DNA of 64,000 nt from contig NZ_QLLN01000006.1 in assembly GCF_003259375.1 (NCBI RefSeq), positions 124,001 to 188,000 of the forward strand, in the 5' to 3' direction. This DNA is from Arenibacter echinorum. Lineage in GTDB: Bacteria; Bacteroidota; Bacteroidia; Flavobacteriales; Flavobacteriaceae. Position numbers and translations under genes: made by a program. Under the pieces are notes generated by a model that saw only the letters and a program-made list of their open reading frames with translations, made no database searches and was not told the DNA's origin. Below, piece by piece: positions 63,388-64,000 of this stretch (position 1 is the stretch's first letter; the number at the start of each line of letters is the position of its first letter).

Positions 63388-64000
63388 TGATGAAAAATAT
63401 ATTGTTGCCGACCGATTTTTCCGATAATGCCTGGAATGCCATATTTACAGCATTAAAACTCTATGCCGATGTAAAATGCAAGTTTCACATTTTACATGCC
63501 TATGAGCCAAAGGCCATGAACATGTTAGGGCAAAAAAGTCAACAGCGATTAGGAATCATTTATGACTCATTGGCACTGAATTCTGCTCAGGAATTGGAAA
63601 AGATATTGTCTTACCTTGACCAAAATCACAACAACCCGAACCACAGTTTTGAAACCATTTCCAAGTCCGACACTTTGGAAGTATCCATCAAGAAATTAGT
63701 CAGCACCAAGGATATAGACCTCGTTGTTATGGGTACTCAAGGTGCTACTGGAGCAAAAGAAATCTTTATGGGCAGCAATACGGTAAAGGTCCTAAAACAA
63801 CTTAATAACATTTCAATTTTAGTGGTCCCCACGGACTATAACTTCCAAAAGCTAAAGACGCTGGTCTTTCCTACGGATTATACCAGAAAATATGAAAAGT
63901 TTGAGCTATTGCCCATGATAGAACTTACAAAACTTTGGAACGCTACTATACATGTGATACATGTGGCAGTTGAGTTTATACTCAACGATGTCCAAAAAGC
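63387..64000 (+). CDS. Universal stress protein, 5' part (runs off the right edge)
   Basis: The frame opens with ATGATG at 63387-63392 (first A shared with the upstream stop) and stays open to the window end, giving about 204 residues. It has ILLPTDFSDNAWNAIFTA and the ATP signature MGTQGATGAKEIFMGSNT, and domain 2 starts LVFPTDYTRKYEKFELL. It is the fourth USP gene in the row and the third of the operon under operator copy 16. The cluster may continue beyond the window. Confidence 0.92.
   Translation, partial: MMKNILLPTDFSDNAWNAIFTALKLYADVKCKFHILHAYEPKAMNMLGQKSQQRLGIIYDSLALNSAQELEKILSYLDQNHNNPNHSFETISKSDTLEVSIKKLVSTKDIDLVVMGTQGATGAKEIFMGSNTVKVLKQLNNISILVVPTDYNFQKLKTLVFPTDYTRKYEKFELLPMIELTKLWNATIHVIHVAVEFILNDVQK

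Noticed and set aside
1-64000. tRNA, rRNA, CRISPR arrays, insertion sequences and riboswitches
   Set aside because: Read-through of intergenic regions showed no cloverleaf-like segments, direct-repeat arrays, transposase genes or terminal repeats. A covariance-model search (tRNAscan/Rfam) was not possible here and would settle it.

Overview
The window is about 40 % GC and reads as a chromosomal segment of a marine-type member of the Flavobacteriaceae (Bacteroidota). The pointers are promoters with TAnnTTTG -7 elements and no strong Shine-Dalgarno sequences, MKK-type signal peptides and lipoboxes, Tat-dependent Gfo/Idh/MocA oxidoreductases, WG-repeat and YtxH proteins, and overall codon use. 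The genus cannot be fixed from sequence alone. No rRNA, tRNA, CRISPR array, insertion sequence or phage module was seen.

Region 1 (1-15 kb) is ordinary accessory metabolism. It holds the end of a PhoD-like phosphatase, two Tat-exported Gfo/Idh/MocA oxidoreductases, a small lipoprotein, a GH63-like glucosidase followed at once by a glycogen-debranching enzyme, a small HMA-like protein, an APC permease, a DUF1003 membrane protein, and a MacAB-like efflux operon (adaptor lipoprotein, permease, ATPase).

Region 2 (15.2 kb to the right edge) is a dense island of low-oxygen, stress and dormancy-type genes. It carries six universal stress proteins (four in a row at the right end), Hsp20, three P-type ATPases (one split by an in-frame stop), and a fermentation and glycolysis set (PEP synthase, D-lactate dehydrogenase, phosphoglycerate mutase, PfkB, glucokinase, Pta, AckA). 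It also has glycogen phosphorylase, a NimA-like flavoprotein, DedA, UbiB-like kinase, an M50 protease with CBS domains, YtxH/holin-like envelope proteins, a TerB-like protein, an ECF-like sigma factor and several unknown small proteins. Two two-component systems sit inside it. Each pairs a PAS histidine kinase with a response regulator made of a receiver, a cyclic-nucleotide-binding fold and a CRP/FNR helix-turn-helix. One kinase contains a LOV (flavin, blue-light) domain; the other has a FixL-like PAS with a histidine at the heme-ligand position.

The main discovery is that these operons are tied together by one operator. Sixteen intergenic copies of TGAYNNNNRTCA, always followed by T on the promoter side, lie in front of almost every operon of region 2. 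In 16 promoter directions a Bacteroidota -7 box (TAnnTTTG, none or one mismatch, seven of them perfect) ends exactly 36.5 bp from the operator centre, which places the operator near -41, the class II activator position of CRP/FNR proteins. Several single operators serve two divergent promoters. Both response regulators carry the same E-x-x-I-R recognition-helix residues, so both probably read this motif. The inferred system is a light- and/or oxygen-responsive, CRP-type two-component regulon that resembles the mycobacterial DosR dormancy regulon in gene content (USPs, Hsp20, P-type ATPase, PfkB, M50-CBS protease, flavin split-barrel protein) but uses an unrelated regulator.
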